Assembly: GCF_024300825.1 (NCBI RefSeq)
Contig: NZ_CP101323.1
Span: forward strand, 310,001 to 374,000
Direction: 5' to 3'
Origin: Natronomonas gomsonensis
Lineage (GTDB): Archaea; Halobacteriota; Halobacteria; Halobacteriales; Haloarculaceae
Length of the DNA stretch: 64,000 nt
Of the stretch, positions 52,469-62,178 are shown one piece after another (position 1 is the stretch's first letter; every line of letters begins with the position of its first letter). The notes under the pieces were generated by a model that had not been told where the DNA came from, made no database searches, and was given only the letters and a program-made list of their open reading frames with translations. The position numbers were made by a program, and so were the translations under genes.

Positions 52469-55400
52469 AGGAATCGGAGGAGCTTTCGTATCGTGAGGAA
52501 TCCTGTTGCGGCGATTAGGAACAGGGCGAACCCGTGGATAGCATTCCTATTCTGCTGGTAGTAGATCTGCAACCATTCCGGGAGGCTGCGTTCGATGGGG
52601 ACGGGTTTGATGATGGTGAGTGGTCCGTCTCCGTCGATGATTCCGGTCCCGGTGCTTGGCTGGGTCTGGTTTTGTGTTTGGTTGCCGGTGATGTCTTGGT
52701 AGCAGGGGCTTCCGGCCCAGCAGATCTCTTCGACGTCGACTGTGGTAGAAATTGTTTCGGTGATAAAGGCTGCTGTGTTGAGGCCGGTGGATACTCCGAT
52801 GTCGGTGGATATCTGTGTGGAGGCGTTGGCCTGTGAACCAGTGTTTGCTTCTATGTTGATCGGGGTGAGTATTTCTGCGAATTTCTCTGCGTAACTGGAA
52901 ACGGTTTCTGTAACCTGTATTGTGGCAGACTGCTGGTTTGAGGTGTTTGCCTGTGTCTGCACGGTCTCAGCCAGTGTGTAGTTGGTGGATAGGCGGGTGT
53001 GTTCTGTGACCGTGGCTATGGTGTCGTCGACGACGTTGACTGCGGAGTCTACGGCGTGATCTACAAAGGTCTGTGAACGGGCCTCTGTGCCAACACCGAC
53101 TGTAGAGTTGAGGAACTCGCTGGCTGAGACACCGAGGACCTCCATATCTGTGGTGATGTCGAAGGCAGTGGAAGCAGTGTCTGATACCTTGGCTTGGCTC
53201 TGTGTGGAGGAGGTGACGGCGACGGTGTCGTTTTGCTTGTCTTCGGTGTACCCTTGCGAGTCCAAGGTAAGGGAGATCGTGAAGGGCGTGGATAGTTCCT
53301 CGATCACAGAGACAGTATCTGAGACAGTACTGGTTATGTCAAACTGGGTTTCCAGGTAGTCTGTGACGGTTGCTGTGGACGAAAGTGCTTCAGATAGGGA
53401 TACTGCTGCACTGCTGTTCCCGAAGAAATCTCCGTAGCTACTGGTTTCGTCAGAAAGAGCGACTGAGTCGGACAGACTCTCAGTCAACATACCCATAACT
53501 TTTACCGTCTGAGTGTCCGTGACATTCCAGTTCCCAGCTGTATCTTTCGCCCAGATCCTGTAAGCTAAAGTACCGTTGAAAGACTCATTCTTCCAAATAT
53601 AGGTGGAGATCTCCTTTTCACCGCTATTCCAAGACTTAGTGCCGCCAGTCCAGTTCTTCCATTCCCCAGTTTCGTTAGTCGCTAATACTGCTTTATTGAG
53701 TCCTGATTCGTTGTCTCTCCATTCTGCACTGATGTTCAAGGATTCTGTGTGGAAGATCTCACCGCCGGAGGCGTTCGTCTTCAAATTGAACCAGTTCGGT
53801 GGATCTTGGTCAGTGACGTTGAACTTTGTAGAGTTCGTATCAGAGGCCTCTGCTGTGTCCTCGGCGTAGACCGTGGCATTCCAAGTGCCGAGAGAAGAAG
53901 CCTCCCCGGGGATTTTGAAGCTGTAGTAGTACTCAGAGGCTTCTGCTGTGCTATTCGTCATCGAAGCATTATCCACCTCGACACTGCCATCAGGACTCAA
54001 CAAGGAGGTGTTCACCGACCCCAAGTTGCTATCCGGGTCGGAAGCGTTCACAGAGACATTGACCTCGGCCCCTGCCGGAACTGGAGAAGAAGGCCTCACC
54101 ACTGGCTTATCTACTTGAGGCGGCTGATTCAGTATCACAACCTCCTGAGTCGTCGACGAAATGTTGTATGCACCTTGAGAATCCTCTGCTTTGATCTCCA
54201 GTGTGTAGTTGGCCTCCTGCTCCGGAGTGTAGAAATTGTTGAGGCCGTAGTAATCTCCTGAGAGACTGTTTGCCTGCGTCCAGCCCTTCACCACATTTCC
54301 TTCCCGCAGCATCCGAGCTCTAACACTCGCCAAATTCCCATCCGGGTCAGAGACCGAAGCATTCCAATCAAACGACTCTCCCACAGTCCAGTTTACAGGA
54401 TCGGAATTAATTTCCCCGAAAGTAGGAGGGTTATTTTCTACTTCAGCTACGGCTTCAAAACCATCATGCCACATTTCATACCCTCCTGTACGCCATTCAT
54501 AGAAGTTGTAATTCTCTACGTTAACCTGTTCGATATCAACCCCCTGTTTTAAAGGCCGATTATTGAATGTCTCTACGCTCCCTGATCCCATATTCTCCCA
54601 AGTTATGTCTACGTCGTTATTTGTCCAATCGAAATCGTATTCAACTCTGTACCAAGTGTCATAAGATCCATATGCCACTTGTTCAATGCCGTTGTTATCA
54701 TCTATCTGTAACTGAGGGTTAGCGGTTGCAACACCTATCTCAAAATCACCATCGGAGTTAACAAGTCTAACTCCTCCACCGGCACTACTGGATGTTTCTT
54801 GGTAATAGTAAGAAAATGTATCTAATTGCTTTCCCCCATTCGAGATAATATCATAGGCCTGAGTACTACTGCCAAGACCATTATTTGAATAAACAGAGTA
54901 GGTACTTTGAAAGGATCTATCGCTTACTACACTTAGCTCATTAACCGTCCAGCCATCTAGGCTGCCGTCCTCGAATCCTTCACTGTATATTACTTCTGTA
55001 GTTGAACCTCCGCCGCTGCTTTCGTATGTTGTGGTGCCTCCGATGGAGCCGATGACGTACATCTTCAAACCAGCAACGCTGCCTTCTCTCTCTGTCACTA
55101 TTTCTGAGGTCAGTTCAGGGGTTGAGTCTGATGGCAGGGTGACGTTGTAGGCCTTGAATCTGTACCCGGAGATCTCATCTTTGGGGATCAGAAGATCTTC
55201 ACTCAGGTTGCTCTCGAGGACCTGCTGCTCAGCCTCACTGTACCATTTGGAGGCCTCAGAAACCGGTATAGCGTCCAGATCTCCGGATGTGAACTGGTCG
55301 AAGCTGTAGTTATCCGGGTAAGCAGTTAAGACTGTTACTTCGTGACTGTCTTCGTACTGGTTATCCGGGCTGCAAGAAAGACTCTGAACTTCTTCATTGA

Positions 55401-56064
55401 CCTGTGTACCACAGTACTTGAACGGCAGTACATCAGTCTCCTCCCCACTGTACACATCCTCTGTCTCCCAGATAACTTGTTGAGTAGTATTCGTAGTCCC
55501 GTTAACACTCTGGGTAACGTTCTCTACCAACCTGTATTCGATGATCAGATGCTCATAGTGGCTTCTGATATCGATATCCCAGGTAACACCGTTGTCTTCC
55601 AGAGAAGTGGAGAGAACACTGCTCGAACCGTTCTCAGGGTTCAAGTCAACACGCTCCCCACGCAGCTGCCCGCTGTTCCCTTTCTCGCTGCCATACATCC
55701 AGCCCTGTAACTCCTCGACAGGTACATCGCCGCTGTACTGGTAGGCCAAGTTCAAACTTTCACCTGACTGCCCCGGCGGCTGGAAAACAAGGATACCGTC
55801 CTGTCTGCTTCGAGGCTGTCCAGGTGTCCTGACCTCGGTGAGAGAAGACCGTAGCTCATCAGGAACCAGCACCGTGCCATAAGACAAGGACTGGTCCATG
55901 TACTCAGTTGTAAACCTGATACCCTGATCTCTGAAAGACGTATCCACGTCTCCCATTTCAAGGCCTTCAACCTCCAGGCTTTGAGAAGCAGCTGAAGGCA
56001 CGAGAAAGCCGAGGAAGAGTAGTGCTGCAGCTGCAGAAAAAAGTCTCTCACCGATTAGCCTCAT
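52465..56064 (-). CDS. giant multidomain surface protein with lectin-like and Ig-like domains
   Basis: 1199 aa. Signal peptide 1-27; N-terminal beta domain; a LamG/concanavalin-like jelly roll at about 350-540 ('SEGFEDGSLDGWTVNELSV...YYYQETSSSAGGGVRLV'). Two or three Ig-like repeats follow, at about 545-790 ('NNPPTFGEINSDPVNWTVGESFDWNASV', 'NQPPQVDKPVVRPSSPVPAG'), then a long Ser/Thr-rich repeat region of 'TVSDTVSVIEELS' type at about 860-1110 and a C-terminal membrane helix. Resembles host-recognition or adhesion proteins. Convergent with the rhomboid fusion by 4 nt, so a protease-substrate link is possible. Confidence 0.65.
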   Translation of the reverse strand: MRLIGERLFSAAAALLFLGFLVPSAASQSLEVEGLEMGDVDTSFRDQGIRFTTEYMDQSLSYGTVLVPDELRSSLTEVRTPGQPRSRQDGILVFQPPGQSGESLNLAYQYSGDVPVEELQGWMYGSEKGNSGQLRGERVDLNPENGSSSVLSTSLEDNGVTWDIDIRSHYEHLIIEYRLVENVTQSVNGTTNTTQQVIWETEDVYSGEETDVLPFKYCGTQVNEEVQSLSCSPDNQYEDSHEVTVLTAYPDNYSFDQFTSGDLDAIPVSEASKWYSEAEQQVLESNLSEDLLIPKDEISGYRFKAYNVTLPSDSTPELTSEIVTEREGSVAGLKMYVIGSIGGTTTYESSGGGSTTEVIYSEGFEDGSLDGWTVNELSVVSDRSFQSTYSVYSNNGLGSSTQAYDIISNGGKQLDTFSYYYQETSSSAGGGVRLVNSDGDFEIGVATANPQLQIDDNNGIEQVAYGSYDTWYRVEYDFDWTNNDVDITWENMGSGSVETFNNRPLKQGVDIEQVNVENYNFYEWRTGGYEMWHDGFEAVAEVENNPPTFGEINSDPVNWTVGESFDWNASVSDPDGNLASVRARMLREGNVVKGWTQANSLSGDYYGLNNFYTPEQEANYTLEIKAEDSQGAYNISSTTQEVVILNQPPQVDKPVVRPSSPVPAGAEVNVSVNASDPDSNLGSVNTSLLSPDGSVEVDNASMTNSTAEASEYYYSFKIPGEASSLGTWNATVYAEDTAEASDTNSTKFNVTDQDPPNWFNLKTNASGGEIFHTESLNISAEWRDNESGLNKAVLATNETGEWKNWTGGTKSWNSGEKEISTYIWKNESFNGTLAYRIWAKDTAGNWNVTDTQTVKVMGMLTESLSDSVALSDETSSYGDFFGNSSAAVSLSEALSSTATVTDYLETQFDITSTVSDTVSVIEELSTPFTISLTLDSQGYTEDKQNDTVAVTSSTQSQAKVSDTASTAFDITTDMEVLGVSASEFLNSTVGVGTEARSQTFVDHAVDSAVNVVDDTIATVTEHTRLSTNYTLAETVQTQANTSNQQSATIQVTETVSSYAEKFAEILTPINIEANTGSQANASTQISTDIGVSTGLNTAAFITETISTTVDVEEICWAGSPCYQDITGNQTQNQTQPSTGTGIIDGDGPLTIIKPVPIERSLPEWLQIYYQQNRNAIHGFALFLIAATGFLTIRKLLRFL

Positions 56065-56104
56065 ACCACATAATTGTCAAAAAGTAATTAAAAAGCCTTC
56101 AGCA

Positions 56105-57502
56105 TCAGTCAAAGGTGACTGATTCCAAGTTCCGGAGATACCGCGTTTTATTCGGCTCTTCAAACTCCTTCTTTTCGTGAGACAGATAGTAATCGAATAG
56201 CCTGTCGATATCCTCTGTGCTCACGTCAGTTACTCTATCCAGATCCTCGAGTTCCTCGGGCTCGTGGGCATGATTTGAGGAGTGAGAGATCATTCGGTGA
56301 AGATGTTTTCGGAACGAGTTCTGCTTGTTCTTCACGTCCTGATGGTTCTGATCCATCAGCTCGTGTAAGTACAGTAGAGATCTCATCGGGAAATGGCATA
56401 CCGTCCCAAACTCTGAGTCGAATCTGAACCCTCTCTCCTCTAATCTCTGTTTCAGCGTCGGTAGATTCGAGAGCTTCACCTGTGGTGAGAAGATTACGAA
56501 CCCAGCTAACCCGCCATATTCATCGGCATCAGATTCACTCTGGAAAGTATCCAAGTGATTCTTTATTTTGTGGTGCTCCCCGGATAGCTTTGTCTGGCCT
56601 TTCTCCCAGTTCTCAACGAATTTTGCATCCCACACATAGATATTCTCACCATCCTTCCAGCTCAAGGTCAAGGCACCGTCCGGAACTTCTACACCGCTCA
56701 CATCCTCTTCGTACAAGACAGAGGTAAACAGTATGTCCTTCAACACTGCCTGTACGATCCGTTCATAGTCATCATCAGTCAGGTCCTCTTTCTTACGTTC
56801 ATAGAGATCAACCCCGACATCCGCTTTCTGCTCAATAGACCTCTGAGGGAACTTCTCAAGAGCGTTTTCAAGGACTGGCTTGACCACGTCTGATTTGCTC
56901 TCTGAACCCACCAACTCCCCGAAGGTGATATACGGAATGTTATATTTCTCTAATCGCTTCTTGTGACGGATTGAGTTGCCTGTAAGGAAGATAACCACAG
57001 GCTCATTATAGACAAACATGCAGTCAATGACATTCACAGAGACATCCTCGAAAATCAGAGGCATCAGAACATGCTCATCCTCGTATTCCATCTTCAGAAC
57101 AAGGTCAAGATCTGTGTTTATGTAGTGACGAGACTTTGTCCTCCCTCTCGGAACTTCATTCAATATCTTCACCGACTTACGGACGTAGTCCCGGATATTG
57201 CCTTCATCAAATCTTATTCGGTGTACCGGTTCTCCGGTTTTCTGTGACAGATCGATGTGTCTATCGCAGTCTGGGCAGTTCGTATCTCCGGTTCCTTCTT
57301 CCACCTCGAAGCTGGCGTTACAGTCCTTATTGTGGACAAATTGATAATCCGCGTCGTCTGGATCAACGCACTGGTACCTGACAGACTCTTCTAAAGATAC
57401 TTCTCCATCGGTCAATTCGTCGTCTATTAGATCTCTTATCTCCCGTAGCTCTATACGATTCAGTTCCTTCCCAGAGAGCAGCAGGCTATCTAAATTCGTC
57501 AT
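56105..57502 (-). CDS. PD-(D/E)xK-type nuclease protein, part of a two-gene module
   Basis: 465 aa. Cysteine motif 'CNASFEVEEGTGDTNCPDC' near 64-82 (zinc-type). The segment 'VPDGALTLSWKDGENIYVWDAKFVENWEKGQTKL' at about 278-311 has the PD...DxK spacing of restriction-type nucleases, with a preceding Glu region. Overlaps the partner gene's stop by 4 nt, so both are co-translated. Lies in the AGGCCT-free cargo region. Likely the effector of a defence system. Confidence 0.6.
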   Translation of the reverse strand: MTNLDSLLLSGKELNRIELREIRDLIDDELTDGEVSLEESVRYQCVDPDDADYQFVHNKDCNASFEVEEGTGDTNCPDCDRHIDLSQKTGEPVHRIRFDEGNIRDYVRKSVKILNEVPRGRTKSRHYINTDLDLVLKMEYEDEHVLMPLIFEDVSVNVIDCMFVYNEPVVIFLTGNSIRHKKRLEKYNIPYITFGELVGSESKSDVVKPVLENALEKFPQRSIEQKADVGVDLYERKKEDLTDDDYERIVQAVLKDILFTSVLYEEDVSGVEVPDGALTLSWKDGENIYVWDAKFVENWEKGQTKLSGEHHKIKNHLDTFQSESDADEYGGLAGFVIFSPQVKLSNLPTLKQRLEERGFRFDSEFGTVCHFPMRSLLYLHELMDQNHQDVKNKQNSFRKHLHRMISHSSNHAHEPEELEDLDRVTDVSTEDIDRLFDYYLSHEKKEFEEPNKTRYLRNLESVTFD

Positions 57503-58737
57503 CTCTTCTCATAGATAACGGGGATCTCCAGGAGTTCTTCCGCTTGCTCTTCAAAATCACGTCTTTCAGAGTCGCTCAATCCTTGGGCACCATACTTGAC
57601 GATCCAACCGTCATTGTCGGATCCGCTCCCAGCTGGCTCAGGATACAAGTTGTAGGTCTTACCATCATACCGGACATCAAATCTCTCGATGTTCCCTATC
57701 GAGTCTGTGAGGTCGTATCCTTCTTCACGAAGCTGTTCAATAGCCATCGAAATATCTGACTCACCCCGGATCTCAACAGACGGACTTCCATGCAATGGCG
57801 AGCTCTTGTTCTTCAGCCCTCTCAGAGTCATCTCAGAAGGAGAATCTCCCTGAGTACTGTCGAGCTTTGAAACCGCATCATCTACATTACCACTGTCCGT
57901 AGATGGAGGGTCAATATCTATGTCAAAATCTTCATCTGACTTACCCAGTCCGCTCCGCGCTCTTGAAGCGACTTTCCCGGATTCAGCCATAACTTCCAGA
58001 CTGCCATCTCTAGTCCGAAGAGTGACAAATTTCGCAGGTGCTTCTTCCTGATTCTCATCTACTTGTTGCTCGACATCATCACCGATCTCCCTTGATATCG
58101 CCACATAGTGCTCTCCCTTGTGCTCAAAGTCGTGCCAGATGTCAATATCCCTATCTTCGAATTTTTCCATATGGTCTGTAATTTCGTCTGCCTGATCCAC
58201 TATTTTTTCTGCCTTGTCAGTGTTCCCGATAGTGGCCTGCGTACTTGGAGTCTGACCGTGGCAATGGTCTAAGACAATGATATCTTTCAATAGCTCGGGG
58301 TCTATGAAGTGGAGGAGAGCTGCTCTCGCAACTTGGTCAGGGCTTTCAGAAATATCGTCGTACAGATCTTCATAATCAGTGCCGTCAACTAGGCTTTCAC
58401 ACCGGTCAAAACACGATTTTATCGTGCTTGGACTGGTGATACAGTATTTGCTAAAGTAGACGACAGCATACAAGTCATATTTCAGTTTTTCATTCTCATC
58501 CAGAATCTTCTCTAAAGCATCTTCCTTCTTGCTGATCTTTTCATCTATATCCAGATATTCGTAATAGCAGAGTAGAGTCAGTTTCTTCACGCCAGGAGTT
58601 CTCTCAAAATCGTCCTCCAGCTCTGAATCGTAGATAGAGTCCCACTTGTCTTTGATTTTCCCGAATGGGACTATCAGTTCCTTCCAATCGTCCTCTGATA
58701 TCGGAAGACTAGATTTAGATGCGGTTTGTTGACTCAT
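57499..58737 (-). CDS. unknown partner of the nuclease module
   Basis: 412 aa from ATG 58737 (TTG 58773 is the other option; a TATA-like AATTTAATAG just upstream favours a leaderless ATG). N-terminal helical half with a His-rich turn 'IIVLDHCHGQTPS'; C-terminal half contains 'MTLRGLKNKSSPLHGSPSVEIRGESDISMAIEQLREEGYDLTDSIGNIERFDVRYDGKTYNLYP'. No domain recognised. First gene of the pair with the nuclease; could be sensor or specificity subunit. Confidence 0.55.
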   Translation of the reverse strand: MSQQTASKSSLPISEDDWKELIVPFGKIKDKWDSIYDSELEDDFERTPGVKKLTLLCYYEYLDIDEKISKKEDALEKILDENEKLKYDLYAVVYFSKYCITSPSTIKSCFDRCESLVDGTDYEDLYDDISESPDQVARAALLHFIDPELLKDIIVLDHCHGQTPSTQATIGNTDKAEKIVDQADEITDHMEKFEDRDIDIWHDFEHKGEHYVAISREIGDDVEQQVDENQEEAPAKFVTLRTRDGSLEVMAESGKVASRARSGLGKSDEDFDIDIDPPSTDSGNVDDAVSKLDSTQGDSPSEMTLRGLKNKSSPLHGSPSVEIRGESDISMAIEQLREEGYDLTDSIGNIERFDVRYDGKTYNLYPEPAGSGSDNDGWIVKYGAQGLSDSERRDFEEQAEELLEIPVIYEKR

Positions 58738-58899
58738 TACTGCAGAAGATGTAGCCTCCCCTATTAAATTCAAGGTGGCAGTATACCCACCTTCTAATCC
58801 CTGATATCCGACTTAATGACACACAAGAACAACGTCTAGAATAGGAAGTAGGGAAACCAGCAGTTGATTATGTCTTCTGGAGAAAGATGTGTGAGGAAT

Positions 58900-59523
58900 T
58901 TAGTTGTAGCAGACGCTCCACGACTGACGATATCTATACGAATCTTGTAATACTTTGCTCGGAGAGAGCGAGGCTTCTGCGACTTCGACTACGTTATCGT
59001 CGACCTGTGTGTCTCCGGTTTCGTCAGCTACGAACAGGCCGGTTCCTTTGATGCCGTCCACGTAACTGTCTGCGATCCATGTTGCTTCGATCTCGAGGCA
59101 TCCTGTACCGGTTCTCTGTCTATCGTAACTGGCGTCTCCACGAGTCAGATTAGTAGAGCTGGCTTCGATTTCGCCTTTGAGGTATCCCCGGGTGGCGGAC
59201 GCTGAGAAGCTTGAGGCGTTACTGAGGCCGATGTGGCTGATGGTCTGGTCTGAGGCTTGGCCAAGTGAACGGTCGGCAAGATAGTCACGGCCCTCTTCTG
59301 TCACTAGGTTTTCCTTGTGGAATCTGTGGATGAGGTCACCTTCCTCGTTATAGATTTCACCGGTAAGATTTCCGTGCCAGCTAAGTGTATCAGCCTGTCC
59401 AACAGATGGCTTCTCAGAAGTCGGTGTCTGTGGTTCTCCTGTTGCTATCTGTGGTACTGCTGCTATTGAGAGAACGAGGAAGACTGCCAGGTATTGTTTA
59501 GGTAGTTCGATTAGTGATTTCAC
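58900..59523 (-). CDS. secreted protein with tail-fibre-like motif
   Basis: 207 aa. Signal peptide near 1-29. The stretch 'HRFHKENLVTEEGRDYLADRSLGQASDQTISHIGLSNAS' resembles the 'N.VT..G..yla......I.yIgLG' motif common near the start of phage tail-fibre and adsorption proteins, here on a secreted protein. Two Cys near the C-terminus. Function uncertain: surface protein or virion component. Confidence 0.5.
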   Translation of the reverse strand: MKSLIELPKQYLAVFLVLSIAAVPQIATGEPQTPTSEKPSVGQADTLSWHGNLTGEIYNEEGDLIHRFHKENLVTEEGRDYLADRSLGQASDQTISHIGLSNASSFSASATRGYLKGEIEASSTNLTRGDASYDRQRTGTGCLEIEATWIADSYVDGIKGTGLFVADETGDTQVDDNVVEVAEASLSPSKVLQDSYRYRQSWSVCYN

Positions 59524-59592
59524 CTGTAACTGGGGAGGGACTGCGTTTGCTCTGTAAATGAAACCGGCTTTACCATTTATAAAACATTGAGG

Positions 59593-59892
59593 TCAACGGA
59601 ACAGGACATACAAGACACCCGCACCCCACGTAAACAGGAAAGCATAGTGCAACTGGGCCACATTCACGCCCCACTTGTACACCGGCAGCCAGATCATGCC
59701 GAAAAACTTCTTCTCAACCTCAGAACTAACGTTGGTACAGATCTCAATTGACTCAGAGATTCCTTCACCGCCCACATTGTTACGGGAATTGTCTGTTGAA
59801 CAGGAATCTCCGAACTGAGGGCCTGAAGTCATCAAGAAGAGATACCCCGGAAGCAACGCCAGCAACAAGACCAGTTTCAAAAGTTTGCCCAT
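59593..59892 (-). CDS. small membrane protein with two helices
   Basis: 99 aa. N-terminal hydrophobic segment 'LLKLVLLLALLPGYLFLM', an ectodomain with two Cys and a C-terminal helix 'AFLFTWGAGVLYVLF'. Unknown; the Cys pair suggests an extracellular disulfide. Confidence 0.5.
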   Translation of the reverse strand: MGKLLKLVLLLALLPGYLFLMTSGPQFGDSCSTDNSRNNVGGEGISESIEICTNVSSEVEKKFFGMIWLPVYKWGVNVAQLHYAFLFTWGAGVLYVLFR

Positions 59893-60031
59893 CTACCCTG
59901 CTCCACACCTCTCTACCATCGAATTTCTCACAGCTACTTTTAAAACCACAATAGGCTTTCACCGGAAGCCGAGGCAGCAAAGGATGGAGGACCAGCAACG
60001 TCAGCGATCAAAGCGAGGAGAACCCTAGCAG

Positions 60032-60736
60032 TCAGAAAGTGGTGCCCTGATCAGCGTGGTACGTCCCAACGATCTGCGTCGACGCCAAGACCTCGGCATT
60101 CATCGCAATAGCGGAACCGACACGGGTCTTCCGAGTCTCTGCCGGGACACCCAATTCAGAGTCAATAGCGACCAGCTTGAAACGGTAGCCATGACTTCCT
60201 TCTGGCGGGGACGGCCCGCCATATCCGTATTCGAGGAAGTCGTTGTGGCCTTCAGTCGCGTCTCCACTCCAGTTACGGGGGATGGTTCCGATTTCGGGGT
60301 CGATGTCCCATGCGTACCAATGGTCCCAGGTGTGGCCGGCGACCGGCTGTGCATCCGGATCATCCACAACCAGTACAAGGGACTCTGCACCGTCTGGGAC
60401 TCCGGAGATCTCGAGTTCCGGGTTCTCGTCTTCGTTTGCTTTCCCAGTCCAGTCCGGCATCTGCTCGCCGTCCTCGAAGTCGGGGCTGGAAAGCTGTAGT
60501 TCGCCTTGCTGTTCTACGTCGCCGTTGAGGATTGTCGAAGGCATGGAATCAGTCGAGCTGTCGTCGTCGTTCTCTTCAGTGTCTGTGCTGTCTTCTTGAT
60601 CGGTGTCGTCGCCGTCGTTGTCGTTGTTGTTTTCTGGAGTGTCCTCGTTGCTACTGCCGCTGCAACCAGCTAACGCAACCGAAGCGGTTGCTGCAGTAGC
60701 TCCAAGGACTCTGCGTCTATCCCACTTCTCAGTCAT
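60032..60736 (-). CDS. PEBP (YbhB/YbcL-like) Tat lipoprotein
   Basis: Phosphatidylethanolamine-binding-protein fold, about 234 aa. Twin-arginine signal 'DRRRVLGATAATASVALAGC' with lipobox Cys; acidic linker; core motifs 'LVLVVDDPDAQPVAGHTWDHWYAWDI', 'GYGGPSPPEGSHGYRFKLVAID' typical of the family. Start at 60736 gives a normal signal peptide; ATG 60760 would add 8 residues. Likely cargo of haloarchaeal origin; ligand unknown. Confidence 0.85.
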   Translation of the reverse strand: MTEKWDRRRVLGATAATASVALAGCSGSSNEDTPENNNDNDGDDTDQEDSTDTEENDDDSSTDSMPSTILNGDVEQQGELQLSSPDFEDGEQMPDWTGKANEDENPELEISGVPDGAESLVLVVDDPDAQPVAGHTWDHWYAWDIDPEIGTIPRNWSGDATEGHNDFLEYGYGGPSPPEGSHGYRFKLVAIDSELGVPAETRKTRVGSAIAMNAEVLASTQIVGTYHADQGTTF

Positions 60737-60864
60737 GTATCCGTTGTCACCTCTTGACACCAGATGCTACAGTTTATGTGTCTACCTAAATTTTGCATCC
60801 GCATTAAACAGTTGGCTAACGCATCCAACTTATTAGTTATTGAATCTGTCTAGCTTCTCCCTCA

Positions 60865-62058
60865 TTACCGGTCTCCTTCTTCCAAGACGGTCTCACGGTT
60901 CATAGAATATGAGCCAAGTGCCCACTCACCGTCCTCAATATTCGGCGTACCGTCCTCACCGAACTCACGCCACACTTCATCTAGTATCGGTTCAAGATCT
61001 GCGATGACCTCCTCACTTCCTATCTGAAGTGTAGCGTACTCCGTCGTATACCGATCTGTCTCAAATGTCGCCGGAGTATAGCCGAATGCCCGTTGACGGC
61101 TATTCGGCACGTTAAGCTGGACACCCTCGGCGTCAAGGAAGGAAACCCATGCAAAGGCCGTACCAGAGAAACCCATCTCAGAAAGTTTCTCCATCGTACT
61201 CCTTGCTGCTAACACGATATGAGCGTCGAGACCTATACCGATGGATGACTGGATATGACCCTGAATCCACGTCTCCTCACGCTTCTGTATGAAAGCAGAG
61301 GCAGATGCAGATTCGTATAATCCGTCGTTCCTTAGTACGGCGTAGGAGCCCTTTTCATCGACTGTGCCGTTATTTCCGTAAGCAATCGTGTACTTACCCT
61401 TGGTCTCGCCGTACGTCGTAAGATCCTCAAATAGAACGGAGGGGTCGGGGATGCTTCCGGGACTGGTCTTGCTCTTCGACAGTATTCCGTTCGGGATGAT
61501 ATGGAGGACGACTGCAGGGCCTTCGATTAGTTCGCTGGCGTAGCCTTCTCGTGCCCGGATCTGGTCAAGCCGATTCTCACAGAGATCCTCGATCTCCTCG
61601 ATGTGGTCGTGGTCTTTCTGCAGGTCGACGTCGAAAAAGTCCTCAGCCAATCCCTGACTGTTCTGCCGGAGCTCACCGAGGATATCTTTCCTGTGGTGGA
61701 TATTCAGAGTCCAGCCGTACTCCTCCCGGATCTCGTCCTCCATATCCATTTCCTGAACACCGCCGACATCCTGGTTGGTGACAAAGACAAGGAGGTCGTA
61801 GTCCTCTCCCCGGTCCTCCTCAAGATCAGCTACTTTCTCTGCATCGCTGCGGAGCTTACGTCTCCACGTTTCTTGGACGCTGGCGTGGGCGATACCGTTT
61901 CGATCGCCAAGTCTTATTTGTGCGTCCCATCCCCCGTCTGGCCCGGATTCCCCGCTCTGGTGGACGTTGTCGTAATCCTGTTCTCGGAGAAAGGCCATGG
62001 CAAAGTCCTCGAAAGCGTGGCCTCGGATATTTTCTAAGGCAAACTCCAGCTCGTCCAT
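60865..62058 (-). CDS. restriction-endonuclease-like protein A of a divergent pair
   Basis: 397 aa from ATG 62058 (AGGAG 4 nt upstream; GTG 62082 also possible). N-terminal Mrr/NERD-like order: 'GHAFEDFAMAFLREQDYDNVHQSGESGPDGGWDAQIRL...IAHASVQETWRRKLRSDAEKVADLEE', with the Asp of GWDAQ and the Gln of VQETW at nuclease positions; the usual Lys of QxK is missing. Then 'FVTNQDVGGV..MEDEIREEYGWTLNIHHRKDILGEL' and a beta-rich C-terminal domain. Same architecture as the gene at 62179. Confidence 0.65.
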   Translation of the reverse strand: MDELEFALENIRGHAFEDFAMAFLREQDYDNVHQSGESGPDGGWDAQIRLGDRNGIAHASVQETWRRKLRSDAEKVADLEEDRGEDYDLLVFVTNQDVGGVQEMDMEDEIREEYGWTLNIHHRKDILGELRQNSQGLAEDFFDVDLQKDHDHIEEIEDLCENRLDQIRAREGYASELIEGPAVVLHIIPNGILSKSKTSPGSIPDPSVLFEDLTTYGETKGKYTIAYGNNGTVDEKGSYAVLRNDGLYESASASAFIQKREETWIQGHIQSSIGIGLDAHIVLAARSTMEKLSEMGFSGTAFAWVSFLDAEGVQLNVPNSRQRAFGYTPATFETDRYTTEYATLQIGSEEVIADLEPILDEVWREFGEDGTPNIEDGEWALGSYSMNRETVLEEGDR

Positions 62059-62178
62059 ACTACTCCTGATTTTGCTCTCCACGCCTCAAAATGGTTCGCA
62101 ACCCGCCAGTTCTAGGAAGAGGCCGAGAAGTGTTGTCGCTACTTTTGTAAGACCACCTACCCGAAGTAGGGATAATAA

